DNA of 64,000 nucleotides from Daldinia sp. FL1419 (lineage: Eukaryota; Ascomycota; Sordariomycetes; Xylariales; Hypoxylaceae), in the NCBI GenBank assembly GCA_025201765.1, contig MU623370.1, positions 124,001 to 188,000 on the forward strand, given 5' to 3'. The notes below the pieces were generated by a model. The model worked only from the letters and a program-made list of their open reading frames with translations, searched no databases and was not told the DNA's origin. The position numbers were made by a program, and so were the translations under genes. Positions 1-12,842 of this stretch are shown piece by piece (position 1 is the stretch's first letter; every line of letters begins with the position of its first letter).

Positions 1-719
1 TGCTCACTGATGATCGTCCAAAGAGAGAGAGATGAAGGGAGAACAAAGAGCACCCTACCATGCGATACGTTCCGACATCCGTCTGTACTCCCTGCTCCTC
101 GGGATCCTCCGCACCCTTCGATCCCCTCCTACGACTAATAATCTCAACCCAATATCCATCCGGGTCCAGCGCAAACGCAATATGCTTCATCCGCCCGTCC
201 GTGAGCTTCTTCTGGAACTTATACCCGGCGTCCTCGAGCCTCTTACACGCGGCCTGGATATGGTCTACCGAGATACATACGTGCCCGAAGCCGCGGTGCG
301 GCTCCGCGTTACCGTTATTAACTTTGTAGTCAGGGTCATCTTCCGTCCCGTAGTTGTGCGTTAGCTCGATTACCCCCTGCCGATCGAACGTGCTGTTGCC
401 GTGAGAAAGCGCGTTCACGCCGTCGTACCCGAGGTAGTATAGGTCGAATTTGGCTTCGGGGAACTGTTGGTGTTTAACTACGGTCATTCCTAGGAATTCA
501 TAGAACTTGACTATGTTGGAAGTGAGTATAGGATTAGTTTATGTTAAAGGCTCGCATGGTACCATAAGGTCATACTGGATATTTTGGGGTCCTTCACTCT
601 GATCCTGTAATTGCGACACTGCGTTTAGTAGTTTGTTTCTCCTAAGAGAAGGGGGTAGGGGTATGAGCCTACATAGAGTGGTTGAATTTGTAGTTGCTAA
701 TATCTGTAGTTGTCGCCAT
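1..719 (-). CDS. GLO1: Glyoxalase I (lactoylglutathione lyase), 3' part beyond left edge
   Basis: This enzyme converts the hemithioacetal of methylglyoxal and glutathione to S-lactoylglutathione, detoxifying methylglyoxal. Exons read 719-673, 604-576 and 510-59, followed by a donor GTAGGG at 58; the second glyoxalase domain of the yeast-type two-domain enzyme lies off the window. Splicing builds NHSMIRVKDPKIS followed by KFYEFLGM, the start of a glyoxalase fold. Metal-ligand positions are visible: His in NHSM, Glu in VIELTHN, His in RGFGHV and Glu in GYWVEI. The start was chosen at MATTTDISNYKF because it matches cytosolic family members. The frame is open upstream to an ATG at 887, adding 56 mostly basic residues that could be a mitochondrial presequence. 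Family assignment is very secure; the end of the gene is not visible. Confidence 0.93.
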
Positions 720-1665
720 TGTTGCGAATGTGTGCCGAGCAGTTGTAGGCTTATAGATTCGGTCGGGTAGCTGATATGGCCCAGGTATTCGGCCGAAATT
801 TGGAATATATTTATTTTGGATTTGTGGAGATGGGCGTAATATATATGATCGTGTGGCTGTTCGATACAAGCTGCGGATATAAGACATGTAGCGGGAAGAG
901 TTGGAGGCGCTGGGGACGTTGGAGATGTTCTATTATCGAGAATAAAAATTGGTACAATCAAATAGCCGTGGTACTTAGTGTTTCTGTTCTAATACCACAT
1001 GAGAATAGCGTATACCTTACCTAATGCAACCAGTATGAGCTCATTGATAGGTCCAGGTACATATTCTACGACAGATAATAGTATATCTTATGAAGTACCG
1101 ATAACGAATATGTTTAGCATTCGGAATAATGACGTTTTTGTCGCAGCTTAGTACCCTTCTAGCCCCACGTTAGGTAGGCCAGGGATTGGTTCGTGTACAA
1201 GGTACCTCAGTTGATGCGCCTTTACCCAGGTACCCAGGTAATGCCGGGCCTGAGACAACAATGTACCCAAGTACTTCTGAATAGCTTCATGCTAAATGTA
1301 AATAATAGATATTTCATATATAATTTATAGGGAATATCCGCCCATTTCCAATACATAGAAAAGTACATAAAAAACAACTCCGAATTTGTACTTTGTACTC
1401 TAGTTGTACGCATCACCAAACTCCAGGTACGCAGCTTGCGCCTCACATTTTTCTCAATCCAAAACTCCGATAATATACAGGACAAAGCAAATTTGTCTGA
1501 ATAGCCACCCCATCAAATACCTATTTAATGAACACATAAGTTTTGAGGGTATGATACGCTGCGCGATCCGATAGGGTGGTACGCTAGGTATGCATATACT
1601 AAATGTGAAACTGCGAGTGATGATACGCCCTCGCAGGGTGGGTTGCGAAAATAGGCAAGTATTGA
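720..1665. other. Intergenic, glyoxalase I / Ca2+ exchanger
   Basis: This is about 0.95 kb without a supported gene. It holds the promoter of the minus-strand glyoxalase gene and the 3' flank of the exchanger. Copies of the TACCCAGGTACC motif lie near 1225-1240. Short open frames here resemble no family and lack splice logic. Confidence 0.5.
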
Positions 1666-3526
1666 TCATTCTGGGCTCACCAGACTACTAAGCTTACTGA
1701 CGACCAAGCTCGTGTCGAAATATTGGCTGGGGGTAACGAAGAAAGCCAGAGCAATGATGACATAAAGGGCCATTAACTAAGACAAGATTAGTACATCTAA
1801 CCAATTAGATGGGGTTGGCAACGTTACCATTGCGCCTTCAAGGTAGTTGGATTTTCCGTCTTGAACGGTGTAGATAACAACGAGCACAGCTAAAGCGAAC
1901 GAAACAGTTTCGACTAGATCATGTTAGCCTAAGACGCCGCGGTCAAAGGTATATCCTAACTTACATGTCTCGAAGTGCAAGTCCATACCCCTGTCCATAA
2001 TCCAGCCGAGGACAACAAGAAACGGGGTTACGAACAGAGCAATCTGAATACTAGATCCAATTGCAACTCCCAAAGCCTGCGTGACGTGTAAGCTTCATCT
2101 CGATTGAATTCCTCAGTAAAATACTTACAAGGTCCATCTTGTTCTTGACCGCTACCACGACTGCAGTAACATGCTCCGCCGCGTTTCCAACAATAGGAAT
2201 CAGAATGAGACCGATAAAGCTGCGACTGAGGTGGGCACGTTCTACTAGGGCGTCTATACTATCGACTAGGTAATCCGCGCAGATGGCAACCAAAACAGTC
2301 GTAACAATCAAGACAGCGCCGGCCGACCATGGACTCATATGCGTCTCTTCTTCCAGTTCTTCGCTAGGCGGTTGAATATTTTCAGCCGCAGCCTCTGTAG
2401 GAAGCTGGGTTACATTCTGCGAGGATTCTGATGTAGTTCCCGCCTCGGAACTGAACAGCTTGTGGTGTGTTCTTAGCTGGAACCATAGATATAATACGTA
2501 AAGAAGTAGAAGGATGATAGCCGTGCCACGAGAAAGCGATAGTACGATTTGGTTACGGTCATCTTCGTCGTATTTGCTGTCGTTGATGATCATGAATAGC
2601 TATATTATATGTCAACCCTTCACTAATCTCTTCAATCTGGGGTGAATTGCTTACAGTGCCGGGGAGGATCACAGAAGCAGCAGACAGAGTCATGAGTGAG
2701 GCTGTCGTTTGTGCGGTAATGGTCTGGAAGGATTGTTCCTGGCCGTCGCCTTGTCCATCTCTCATATTGACGATACCGCCGAAAAAGAAGCACATACCCA
2801 TAACCAGCAGAAGATTGGATAGGATCGAACCAATCATCGATGACTTGACAACCTCGATCTGGTTATCTCTTAACGCGATGATGCTAACCTACAGGAAAGC
2901 TGTTAATAAAAAGTGATCATGCAAGTAATGGCTGGTTGGGGGCCGTTTTTTACAATCAACTCCACAGCATTGCCGAAAGTGGCATTTAGCAGGCCACCCA
3001 GAGCCTCGCCTAGCTTTACAGATATTTCCTCCGTCGCAAACGATAGCACGGCGGCTAACGGAATGATAGCGAAAAAATTAATAACGAATACAGCAACAGG
3101 ATCCCAACCGGATTGGCCAGCAATGATACCAATTGGTACTGTGACAAGAAGCACGTTGACGGGGCCTATGAAGTCGAATTTAGCTATTTCATATCCCTGT
3201 CTTCCCCGGATTTATTTCTAGCAATACGTACTGCTCAATAAGGTAGTTTTGGTGATATGCCACGTATGGGCTGGATACTTGACCCATGGCTTCGGATGTT
3301 CAGTGCCGGGCGTGTGGTGCGAATTGAATAAGAACTCCCAGGCCCCACCGTGTCCGTTCTGATGAGCGAATCCATTTTGTTCAACGTGACTAACATGACC
3401 ATTCTGGCCATTATTTAATAAAGGTGTGTTCTCGGTCGGTGCTCCATTCTCGCGAGGATGCGTCAAGCCTGTTACGGTCTTGCGGATTTGGGTTTGGAAA
3501 CTCGGTAAGGCTGAATCTCGAGACAT
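1666..3526 (-). CDS. VCX1: Vacuolar Ca2+/H+ exchanger (CAX family)
   Basis: This is a vacuolar-membrane antiporter that uses the proton gradient to sequester cytosolic calcium. Seven exons: 3526-3232, 3165-2954, 2888-2655, 2599-2129, 2076-1965, 1913-1828 and 1776-1666, giving 506 aa. Both CAX signature repeats are built across splice junctions: GNAVELIVSIIAL in the N half and GNAAEHVTAVVVA in the C half, each followed by hydrophobic helices. A polar, acidic loop near residues 290-340 separates the halves, as in other CAX proteins. The N-terminal ~95 residues are hydrophilic, with a possible Pro-Leu-Leu vacuolar sorting-type motif. Introns are 51-66 bases with CTAAC-like branch sites. Family assignment is secure. 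Confidence 0.95.
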
Positions 3527-5900
3527 CGTCGCATCGTTAGCTGGATGTTATAAATATTTAAAGATTTGCTCCGAAGATTTAACGTCTACACGGCGGCGAA
3601 CACCACATTTCTTTGTGGAAAGCAACGCGCGAAGAGATACGAAAGTGTAAGGAAACACGGTGATTGAAGGGGGGAGACCAAGGTAGGTAAGAATAAAGAC
3701 CGAGATTGGAATTGGAAATTGGGCGTCCAATCCGATTAGGTAGGGAAATGTAGTAAGTGTATTCGGAATTGGTATTTGATAAAATCTAGTGCAATAAGTA
3801 AAAGCCTGCCTGTACTTACACACCATTGGCGACGACGTTGGGAGTATTTCCCCCTAAAAAAGTAACGCAACCCAAATTTAAAAAAGATATCAAAGCGTAA
3901 AAGAGAATGAGCAGAAATTGGGGCGCGAAAGTAACGAGGCGCAGACGACAAGACGACCGAGTAAGTTAAAAAAGACGCTTTGCTTTGTAAATGGAGGGTT
4001 ACTAAGAGAAGTAAGTAAGTCTTGTCTAGGCGTAACGTAGTTGGGGCGGGCGTTAGGAGGTATTTACTAACCTAGTAGGTGTAATTCCGAATGATGACGT
4101 GCAATAAAAGTCACTTCTTTTGCTGTTCCTGACAGACGGTATTTCTTGGGCGGTTCTTGGGTAGTTCTTGGTCAATTCTTGTGATTCTTGGTATTGGTAT
4201 TAGAAAAGTATCTAAATGTCTGGGCATATTTTGCTATCTTGTAAGGGACTTATTACTTGCAAGGACTTACCAAGAAAGAACTATGACAACTCTAATTTTT
4301 TTTTCTTTGCTAGGATCTAAGTTATACGAGTCAGTTATTTCATATTATCCCATAGCTCCTTCTAAATTTTATTCTCCTTTGTTAACCCGTCGTACCCCTT
4401 CCGGATATTGACGTCGTCATTCTCCAATTGTACTTACAATTTCATACAATACCCGGAGCTACTTAGGTAGAAGGCCCATCTAAACTCCACTCCCAAAACA
4501 AGGTGAAGGGGAAGTGCAACAGGACTTTACCTGCAGTTAAAACGTGGCGCCAGCTCTAAGGTTGCACGGAGATTCGACGAGACAAGGACAGGGGTCCTAA
4601 ATTCGTATGCAAATAGGTACATCGGTATCCTATAATACAGCGGAATATATCAATTTACACTACATGTCTATACGGGAGCGAGGAGCTAGGGCCAACTTTC
4701 TAGCTTCGATTCTCGAATATCGATCTGACCAAGGTTGAACAAGGCCGCAACCCAAGCGAATGAATAAGTTAACCAAATCAACCTAAATTTTTTGAATTAT
4801 AAAAGCCATCTAAGAAGATGGGAAGGATGACTGATCCTTCCAGATCATCCGAAATACAAGTAAAAATAGGATGCGAGATTTTCAATAATACCCGTGCCAA
4901 TGGCTTGCGTGAAAAGCAACATTTGGCGGTAACTAAAACCTACCTAGGTACATAGAAAACGTACCTAACCTAATGCAAGTAGGTCGGTATTATCACAGTT
5001 AAATGCCAAGTGTGGCAGTGTACATGTATCCGGTATATCCAACGTACATACAGTAGTATGCAGAGTTGTGGATGATGCACACATGGTAGGCTCATCAATG
5101 TCGTACAAGTTGAGGGCAGATTTGAAACCTTCGTTGCGGTAAGACGAGAAAACCTAGGAGGCCTCCGGATTTTACTTGGATACCTAGGTACCTACCTACT
5201 TAGCTGCTTAGGTAGGTACCCTACTGCCGGTACCCAAAATCTAGATAACACCAATTATTTATTTTTAGCCAATGAGGTACCTGGAAACTATCGAGAGCGT
5301 CGCCATGCACAAATCAACATGAGATATCCATACGGGCAGACGGGTCCGGATGCCAAGGTCAAACATTCATTTGTTGGATTTGTTTGAAAGCCATGCACGG
5401 GGCTTACTTACAGCAAAGCAAAAGTAAGTACGCGGATTCAGAGAGTGCGTAACCAAAGCGGATGCGCGTTCCCAAGTTGCCGAATTTCAAAAAGGGAGAC
5501 CAAGATGAAAGAATACCTACCTATACATCATCTCTGCCTGGGTTAGGAGGCACCCAGGGAGGTTTAGCGACCATCTGATCTATACCAGGTAAGCATTAAA
5601 AAGTTCCAGGCGCAAGGTATAAGATTTAGGGGTATATTAATAGGTTGCAAATAATTATCCGTACGCCTTTACCAAGGCAGAGAAGCAAGCTCCCTCGCGG
5701 TCGATAACGCAAACCCCAATATAAGTCTACTATCATCTCTATTTCCCACATTCAGCCTTCTAATCATAATCATTATTCATGTCGACGAATGAATATATAA
5801 ACCACCAGCGCCAGTAGTATATCCAGGTAACCCTTAATCTCTCCACTCGCCAGCGAACGTCCCAAACTTGATGTAAAAGCAATCGAAATCAGCCGAATTA
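3527..5900. other. Long intergenic region, 2.4 kb
   Basis: No gene is supported here. The part next to 3526 is presumably the exchanger promoter and 5' UTR. A 12-bp inverted repeat (arms 5187-5198 and 5209-5220, arm GGTACCTACCTA) belongs to the window-wide TAGGTACC family. An 84-codon open frame at 4157-4411 has no recognisable features. Confidence 0.5.
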
Positions 5901-8690
5901 TCACATAAAAGCTAGATTATCGTTAGTTCGGTAGGGTATAAAAACCAAACATATGTAGGTAGCTTACCTGCGCAGTAGGCTAGATACCACGTCAACGAAG
6001 CGCCCCCGTCCAGCCACCCAGGATCAAAGTCCTTCCGCGTAAAGAAATCCCACGCAGCCTTAGGATCGACCGTGGCCAGATTAGCGAAAAGAATTCCCTT
6101 CCAGCCTCCCTCGACGTTTTCGGCTCGGCCGTTATCGAAGTATGTTGCCCACTCTTGCCTCACGAAATTCGCGGGTCGGGTAAGTTTCGTACTGGGTAAG
6201 AGTGGGATCATATGAATGCCTTGGATATACTCGATGTTGGACCCAAAGTACGTAGTATGGTCACACTTGTTCTCAAATAAAATACCGGCGACTCTGTTTC
6301 CTACAAACTGGGAAGGCTGGACTTCGTTGTCCTCGGTATAGAGGTAGTACCGGTTTATAGAGCGTGCGATTATTGACAACATCAGGTTACCTCTGTAAAT
6401 GCCTCGCCATTAGCGATTGGGATAAAAATTTTCGGATCGTTCAGCTTTACCTTGCCTCCATGTTGGCATCCTTGATCGTCTTTCCCCATACCTTAATGGC
6501 ATAAGCATGCATCGCATCTTCCGAGCTCGATTCTTGGTCCTATGAAGTGCATTAGTATCATCACATCTCGACTAAGATGGTTTATGATACTAACCTTTCC
6601 ATCGGAGGTCTCGTATAGGCCGTGGGCCCAACTGTGACCATGGTACCAGTCAAAGTTGCGAGAGACCGGAAAGTATTTATCTAAAGGGGACGGGTTGGCA
6701 ATATCTCTGACCAGTGCGTTTACGTAGTCGACATTGTCTTTTGTGAGCCACTTCGGATCAAGATAGCCGACAATGGCAGCGGCATAGATGAAGTAACCGT
6801 AATGGAAATGATGATCATTGTAGTATGTGTTGCCGAAGTCTGCGCCATCATTTCCAGTTTGGTAAGTCGCAGAAGAGACCAAACCTCCCCAAGCAGCTTT
6901 TTTTTAAAAAGTCAGCTCTACCCAAATCATATAGAGGAAAGGGACTTACTCTCATAGTACAGTGGAAACTGCTGTTTATTAGCCAAGAATCGATTAAAAG
7001 CGGATTTCAAGTTTTTTAATCCAGTCTCAGCTAACGCTGGGTTCTTGAGTAAGTCATTTGCCGTGTAACAAATTCCAGCGAATTTTGCCAATGCCTTGTA
7101 TGGCTGTTAGTAACACACAAATACGCAGCATGACTTCAATCATACCTTTCCACTAAAATACATTGAATTCTGGTCCGACTGGTGATTTGCGTCTTGGGCG
7201 GTTTCGTTTATGGCTATTGGGGTGATTGTATTAATTGCAGAATCTTTCAAGATTTTCTTCTCCCCGTCGACTGGATCCCAAGGAGCGAGGCCCATGGACA
7301 CAGGCATATGGGGTTCAACCATTGTCCACGAATCTGCAACAACGCCTACTGCTACTCCCTTGGTCGTGGTTTGTAGCTTTGCCGTTGTGATACACTGATG
7401 GGTCCCCTTGTCGAAAGACTCCACATGATGAGGCAGAGCATAAATCAGCGGCTTGACATCCGGTATTCCCTGCTTATGAAAGGTAAAAGTGTACGCGCCT
7501 TTTGACCCGGATACTGATCCGGAAAGTGTCACATTAATAGGATATGCACCGGATGCAGCATCTATTACGGTCTCAGCGTCGCCAGGATCCTTAGCGACTT
7601 GAATGATTCCGTTGAAAGGCTTCTCAGCCTTAGCCATTCCGTTGTTGACGACGGTAAGGTCAAAAGCGTCGCCCTTTTCTGAGTAAGCGTATACATGCCA
7701 AACCTTTCCATCTTCTAGGTATAATGTGTACTTAGTCACGCCAGGCTTTGGCCCCTTGATAGATTTCGTAACCGTCTTGAAGAAAATACCAGTGTTGATG
7801 AGTGGAGTACCCCCTTTATAGATGGCCGTAACAAACCCCATACCCTGCACCAATGGGAAAGTGATGAGGGGCTTTGCCTTAGGATCACTATGAAGGTTAA
7901 CGTTGACTGAGTGTGCAGACAGACTATCGGTGGTTAAACTAGTTTTTTGGCCTAGTTCTAACGCTGAGAGGCATAATGACTGAATGCCAACCGGGCTCAG
8001 AAAGTATTTCGCGGCGCCTGTTTCCTTCGATACCTGACCGTACACCATTTGATGTGCCTCGATATGAGAGATTGCTAATCCCCAGCTGGACGATGCTCCT
8101 TGACCATGCGCCCAAACGACTGAGTACGGGTGCACAAATGTGGGCGACGTTTGGTTACCCAGGAAGAAGTTTGCGTAGAATTTGTTGGTACCGATTGGTG
8201 CAGAACCATCCTTGATCCCCTTTCGAGACACCGGATGCTCCTTCTGGACGGGAAAAGACGGTGCAGGGGCGCTAGTTGCGATTGGCGTCCCAAAGATATT
8301 TGACGATGTGGCTGCTGGAGACATTATGGAAGTCACTGATGGAGTCACGTCTGAGTTGGACGGTAAAATTAGAGTTAGACTTGAGGTTGGACTATTTTCG
8401 AGGGATGTTTCCCTGACACTGCTAGTACAATCAAGAGCTGTGGAGATATTTCTGGTGATATTTGATCCACAACTAGGTGATGGATAGAATTCCGTGATAG
8501 TTGAAGATGTAGAATTGGCTGTCACTTCAAAAGGTTGATAACGACGTTTGGGGTCGTTCTCTCGCAGAGAGTCTCGTTCGGCGGGCCTACCTTTTGGATG
8601 CGATTTGACCTCAGCGTTTCGGAGCCAAAGTCGGGCTGCTAAAATAGGGTAGACCTGGGCCAACGTCAGTATCCAATATAGCAGCAGCAT
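5901..8690 (-). CDS. GH81 endo-1,3-beta-glucanase, secreted
   Basis: The enzyme hydrolyses internal 1,3-beta-glucan bonds, either in cell separation and wall remodelling or in degradation of other fungal walls. Exons 8690-7146, 7103-6950, 6895-6595, 6539-6451, 6392-5958 and 5911-5901 give 844 aa. A hydrophobic N-terminus (MLLLYWILTLAQVYPILAA) is a likely signal peptide, followed by a Ser/Thr-rich stretch to about residue 150 and then the GH81 domain. The diagnostic segment NDHHFHYGYF, then FDWYHGHSWAHGL, then DQESSSEDAMHAYA is present; the two glutamates of ESSSE correspond to the family catalytic residues. Family-typical GNLML and GGASLTWYLAY follow. The last exon is only 11 bases, coding a short AFM ending. 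Confidence 0.93.
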
Positions 8691-10288
8691 AATGGTTTAA
8701 GAGATGAGGATCAAAGGGGGGATTTCTTAGTAGTTTATCTTCACGGGCTCCCGGAACATCATGGGAGCTACCGGCTCTCAAATCGGAACGATATAGTATG
8801 ATTGTCTCTTTATAGGCAGCAGGGTAGAAAATGAACATATTCAAATAGATATTGTAGAAAGGTTATGGTTATTGTAGTCTGGGAATTGGAGTCCAATGCC
8901 CATACCCATAAGTTATAGACAGGCGGGATGTGTTAATGGGTGCCATGGCGCATGACTAGAGTGAAGATGTCCAAGAATGATGTTGGTGTACCAGGCGACA
9001 GATGAGTCAGGATTTCCGGCCGTAAGATGATGTGTAGGGGGGTCCACGGGGGGAGGAATGGGTTGTCTTGAATAGGGGCTAAGGAGTCCTACCTAGGTGA
9101 CAAGTGAAGGAGTCTAGAAGAGTCCCTGGAATGAAAATTGACGACTAGGTAACGGCAACGAGATGCCACGAGTGAATAGCGAGGTGAGCTTAAAGATATA
9201 CAATATAGGAATATAGGAATATAGGAATATTAAGGATGAAGAATATTACTCGACTTTGACGGTAGTTCAAGGTTGTTAGGAGATGTGTCAAAGAGAAGAG
9301 AAGTTGTAAATAATACGGATGAATTTCGATGAAGTGTTAAGTAGGTAGAAATTTAATCCTATGGATTCTTAACGACATGAGATGAAGACAAGCTTCGTAA
9401 CTACCTCAAGTAATTTTATTCACTCGCTCATTCCATAATTATAGACAGAAACTTTATATTCCTATTTCTTACGCACGTAGCTTATAGTCATAACATAGGT
9501 ATAATTGGAAAGATCGTGTAGCCATTGGAAGCTATAGAATTTAGACTTGCATAGCAAGTACTTAGGTAGTACCTAACCTAGATAAGTACCTCGGTACTTA
9601 CCAACTATCCGAAGCGAGTAACTAACTTTACGTAACACGCCTTCTTTTTTAGATCTTGAATTCAATTGTCCCACTTTAATAGTCACTTCGCTTCAATACC
9701 TTTCCAACATTATACATGATGTCGTTAACATTCTAATACCGAAAAGACAAGCTGCTATATTGAGGAGTGAATACTAGGGTATAAGGTAAAAGGTGGGTAG
9801 GCCACTAACCTAGGTTAGGTGATGATATATTATCCCGCGTAGGACACGGCCCCAAGGCATCTTTTAAAGACGTTGGCGAGTTAGGTTCCTCATGGTCGGA
9901 GGCTCGGACGGCATCTTGTCGCCGGTGGCCATTCACCGTCCGGAAAATTTTTAAAATTTTTAAAATTTTTAAAATTTTTTTTTGACCATGACTTACCTCT
10001 TACGTTTTATTTGAGCTTTTATACACTTATTAGCTTGTCTAGGTCTTATATCGCTTCGTTTAGAGAGCAACGTTCCCATCTTCTATTCAATAACGTAAGT
10101 ATCCGATGTGTTAATAAAATCAAGGGTCATGCCCTGTAATCAAGGCGGACGAAAGACTGGAATAATACGATACCCATTATAGGCCCAGAAGCTCTTTATA
10201 CCGTATGTACTAAATGTACAAATCGAACATGCCACGTAATGATTCAGCGAAATAACAGCGATATGTATAGGGATGTATACGGGTATAT
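8691..10288. other. Intergenic region, 1.6 kb, with simple repeats
   Basis: No gene is supported. Simple repeats include three copies of ATATAGGA at 9203-9226 and four copies of the 9-bp unit AAAATTTTT at 9943-9983. The GH81 promoter should lie at the left end. Confidence 0.5.
9943..9983. repeat. A/T tandem repeat (9-bp unit x4)
   Basis: The unit AAAATTTTT is repeated four times and the last T-run is extended. It is self-complementary, so it could form a cruciform or act as a nucleosome-poor spacer. It is intergenic between the GH81 gene and STN1. Confidence 0.85.
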
Positions 10289-11094
10289 TCACAGTCCTAA
10301 CGCGCTGTATTGGCTTTTGGTGTGCGAGTCTCGAGTTCTCGACATGGCTAGGGACTCGGGCTTTGCAGACTTGCTTGCCTCTTTGCTTTTGTCCCCGAGT
10401 TTCGGATCTCGTTTTTGTTTATCACTGGCAAGCCCGGATTCCATCATCCTTCTCTTCTTACGCTCCTTGGAATCTACATCAGCCAGATATTGCTTCTTAC
10501 ACCGCCGAACTTCCCTATTCTCCAATACCCATGGCTTGCTTAAAACATTCCTACGAAAGTCGAGGATTTTGTTCCAGAACTGGACCTCTTGGTTGGTGGA
10601 TTCAATTATCTGCAGCTTTTCGACCTTGATCTGCTTTTGTTCTCTGAAAACATTCGTGCTACCTTTCACCTCGACGACCATGCCGACGTCAATGTCTGAA
10701 TACGGATCTGGGGTAGAGCCTTGTGTATCGCCTTGGCTTGGTTCGTTGGTCGGTTTTGGGGTATTTATGCCACACTCGATGCATACGCCAGTGCTATCGT
10801 CAACAGTGTAGTTTCGGTAGCCATAATACTCGCTTATCGCAACAACAACGCCGACGATCCGAACCCAACGAATAGGGTGGTTTAGGGAGAAGAAGACATT
10901 ATCGCCTTTGGAAAGTGTTAGCCTTGGTATTACTGATGAGGATATATATGAGAGGTATATAATATACCTTCGAATCCAGGTCGACCTTCAAGACCATGGA
11001 TGTCGACGGCCCGTAGGGGACACCATTTGTTTATCGTCGGCGACAAATGGAAACAATACGCAGGGTAGAATATAAGCGGTTCCGCACTTGTCAT
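10289..11094 (-). CDS. STN1: Telomere-capping protein Stn1 (CST complex, OB fold)
   Basis: Stn1 acts with Ten1 (and Cdc13/CTC1-type partners) at telomeres to protect the C-strand and recruit primase-polymerase alpha. Exon 1 is 11094-10968 and exon 2 is 10932-10289, joined by a 35-base intron, giving 256 aa. Conserved blocks include FYPAYCFHLSPTINKWCPLR near the N-terminus and LNHPIRWVRIVGVVVAI at about residues 56-72, then YTVDDSTG, all characteristic of fungal Stn1 OB folds. The C-terminal third is basic and rich in Lys/Arg/Ser. An in-frame ATG nine codons upstream (11121) is an alternative start. No C-terminal winged-helix domain is apparent. Family assignment is good; the short intron should be confirmed by transcript data. 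Confidence 0.88.
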
Positions 11095-11520
11095 GGCATT
11101 TTGGTGAACAGAGTCAACCACTGAAAAGCAATACTGACAAGACTAGGTTAGCGTGTTATGTCTCAAAATATTGAAGAGGGGATGTTTGATATGACAGGTA
11201 ACTACGATGACGCGACTGACGCGGAAGCGTTTAGGCACTACAACGCCTACGCCCCACTCATTAAAGCTTAAGCTAGTGGGCACGTAAGTATACACCAGGT
11301 ACGAAGTACCTACAACAATTACACAACACGTTCATACGGTACGCACACATTTAATATATCGCAACATGGAATAGGTCGGATTACTTGGTGAATTATATAT
11401 GCAATAAAGCAAGCATAATGCTTAGTACTTTCACGATTCAAACCTTATTACATGCTTGTCCTAATGATTTCCCTGGTCTCCCTAGTACCGTATACGCCGT
11501 AAAAGAAATCAAACTCAATC
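11095..11520. other. Intergenic, STN1 promoter
   Basis: About 0.4 kb between STN1 and the J-protein gene, both on the minus strand. It holds the STN1 promoter and the 3' flank of the J-protein gene. I see no further feature. Confidence 0.5.
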
Positions 11521-12473
11521 TTACTTCTTACTCTTCTTCTTTAGCCTTGCTGCTGCCGCCTGAAAAGCTTCCTCGGATGGTTCTTCTTCAGGACTTGCAC
11601 GCTTCTTTCCCCTCTTGCCGCTCGGTGCTGCCCCATACTTGGCTGCTAGGTTGTCGAGGAAATTGCTTCGACCCTGTTGGTTACGACGAATGAGCGCCGC
11701 TAGGTCATCTTCGGACGATCCCTTCTTTCCTTTTCCTTTTCCTTTGCCGTCCTTCTTACCAAATAACTTATCGTGCACTCCTAGTTCCTTGGCGTACTCC
11801 TCGGCCTCGACGCTCTCCTTTTGCGCGGCCTTGACTCGAGCTTCTTTGGACTTTTTGCTCTCGTGTGTATAAGCTTTGAATGCGGGAACGTCCTTTTTAG
11901 CGATGGCTTCGTCGATGATCGCACGAAATCGTTCGTCGTCTTGAAGAACATCGCTGAGCATAACTGACTCGTAGATCTTGTCCATCTTGCCTTTAAATTC
12001 TTCGTACGCGATCAGAACGTCGTCTTTTTCTTCGTCGGAACCCTTATACTGCTTCGCGAATTTCTCGATTGCATCGGCGGTGACCGTATCGCGATACTGT
12101 TCCCGGTAGAAGTCCGACCAGCTGAATCCATCTGAGTCGACAATGGACTCGGATGTTGAACCTGTCTCATCGTAGCGTTTACGTCTCGCAGGGTCGGATA
12201 GCACCGCGTATGCAAATGCTATAGACTGAAAGGTTTCGTGAGCCTTTTGTTTTTGGTCGTCGGGAACTTTGTCTATAAGGAAGAGCACATGTGAGAACGT
12301 GTACGATCCAAGAGCGATGATGACTCCGGTGGCTTACCTGGATGATTTTTAAGGGCGAGCTTTCGATAGGCTGATTTGACCTGATTCTCATTTGCCGTGC
12401 GTTCTAAGCTGAGGACCTCGTACGGATCAATGGTAGGCGGCTCACCAGCGAGAAGATCGTCTGTGTCCTCCAT
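11521..12473 (-). CDS. J-domain co-chaperone, DNAJC9-like
   Basis: This is an Hsp40 protein predicted to stimulate Hsp70 ATPase; DNAJC9 relatives are nuclear and act as histone chaperones. Exons 12473-12338 and 12272-11521 give 295 aa. The J domain is at residues ~15-90: PYEVLSLERTANENQVKSAY, then KLALKNHPDK, then FAYAVLSDPARRKRYDETG. The essential His-Pro-Asp motif is assembled across the intron (HP plus D); unspliced sequence reads HPG. After the J domain comes a charged helical region (DFYREQYRDTVT, then YEEFKGKMDKIYESVML) and a Lys-rich tail ending KKKSKK, typical of nuclear DNAJC9-like proteins. It lies 369 bp from, and is divergent to, the deaminase gene. Confidence 0.88.
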
Positions 12474-12842
12474 GGTAGGTGGGAATTGATGGATAAATCA
12501 ACATGAAGCACTAAGCTACAAAATGTCAAGATTTATATGTACATAGGATGTGGTTGATAAAGCACGGGAATCGCGTTACACGCGTTCCCTCTTTACGCGA
12601 TTTATCGATAAGAATATGATATTATGTAACAACAACATATAGCGGGGTAGGTATATCAGGATACGTACCTATACATAGGAAAATACCTTAACCCAGTACG
12701 AAGTACCTTACTTCAAAATACCTAATACGGAATCGTTTGTGTGCTTGCATCTACACGTATTCAAAATAAGGCATTTATCAACGTTATCCTCTCATCATCT
12801 ACCTACGTACTCACCTAGAAATTTAGCTGGCTCCTTTGGAAA
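12474..12842. other. Divergent promoter region, J protein / deaminase
   Basis: 369 bp shared by two diverging genes, so it presumably contains both promoters. It has TACCTA-rich stretches (12650-12720). No TATA-like box can be assigned with confidence. Confidence 0.5.

Noticed and set aside
10239..10811. 190-codon plus-strand open frame
   Set aside because: Antisense shadow of STN1, whose OB-fold motifs are clear.
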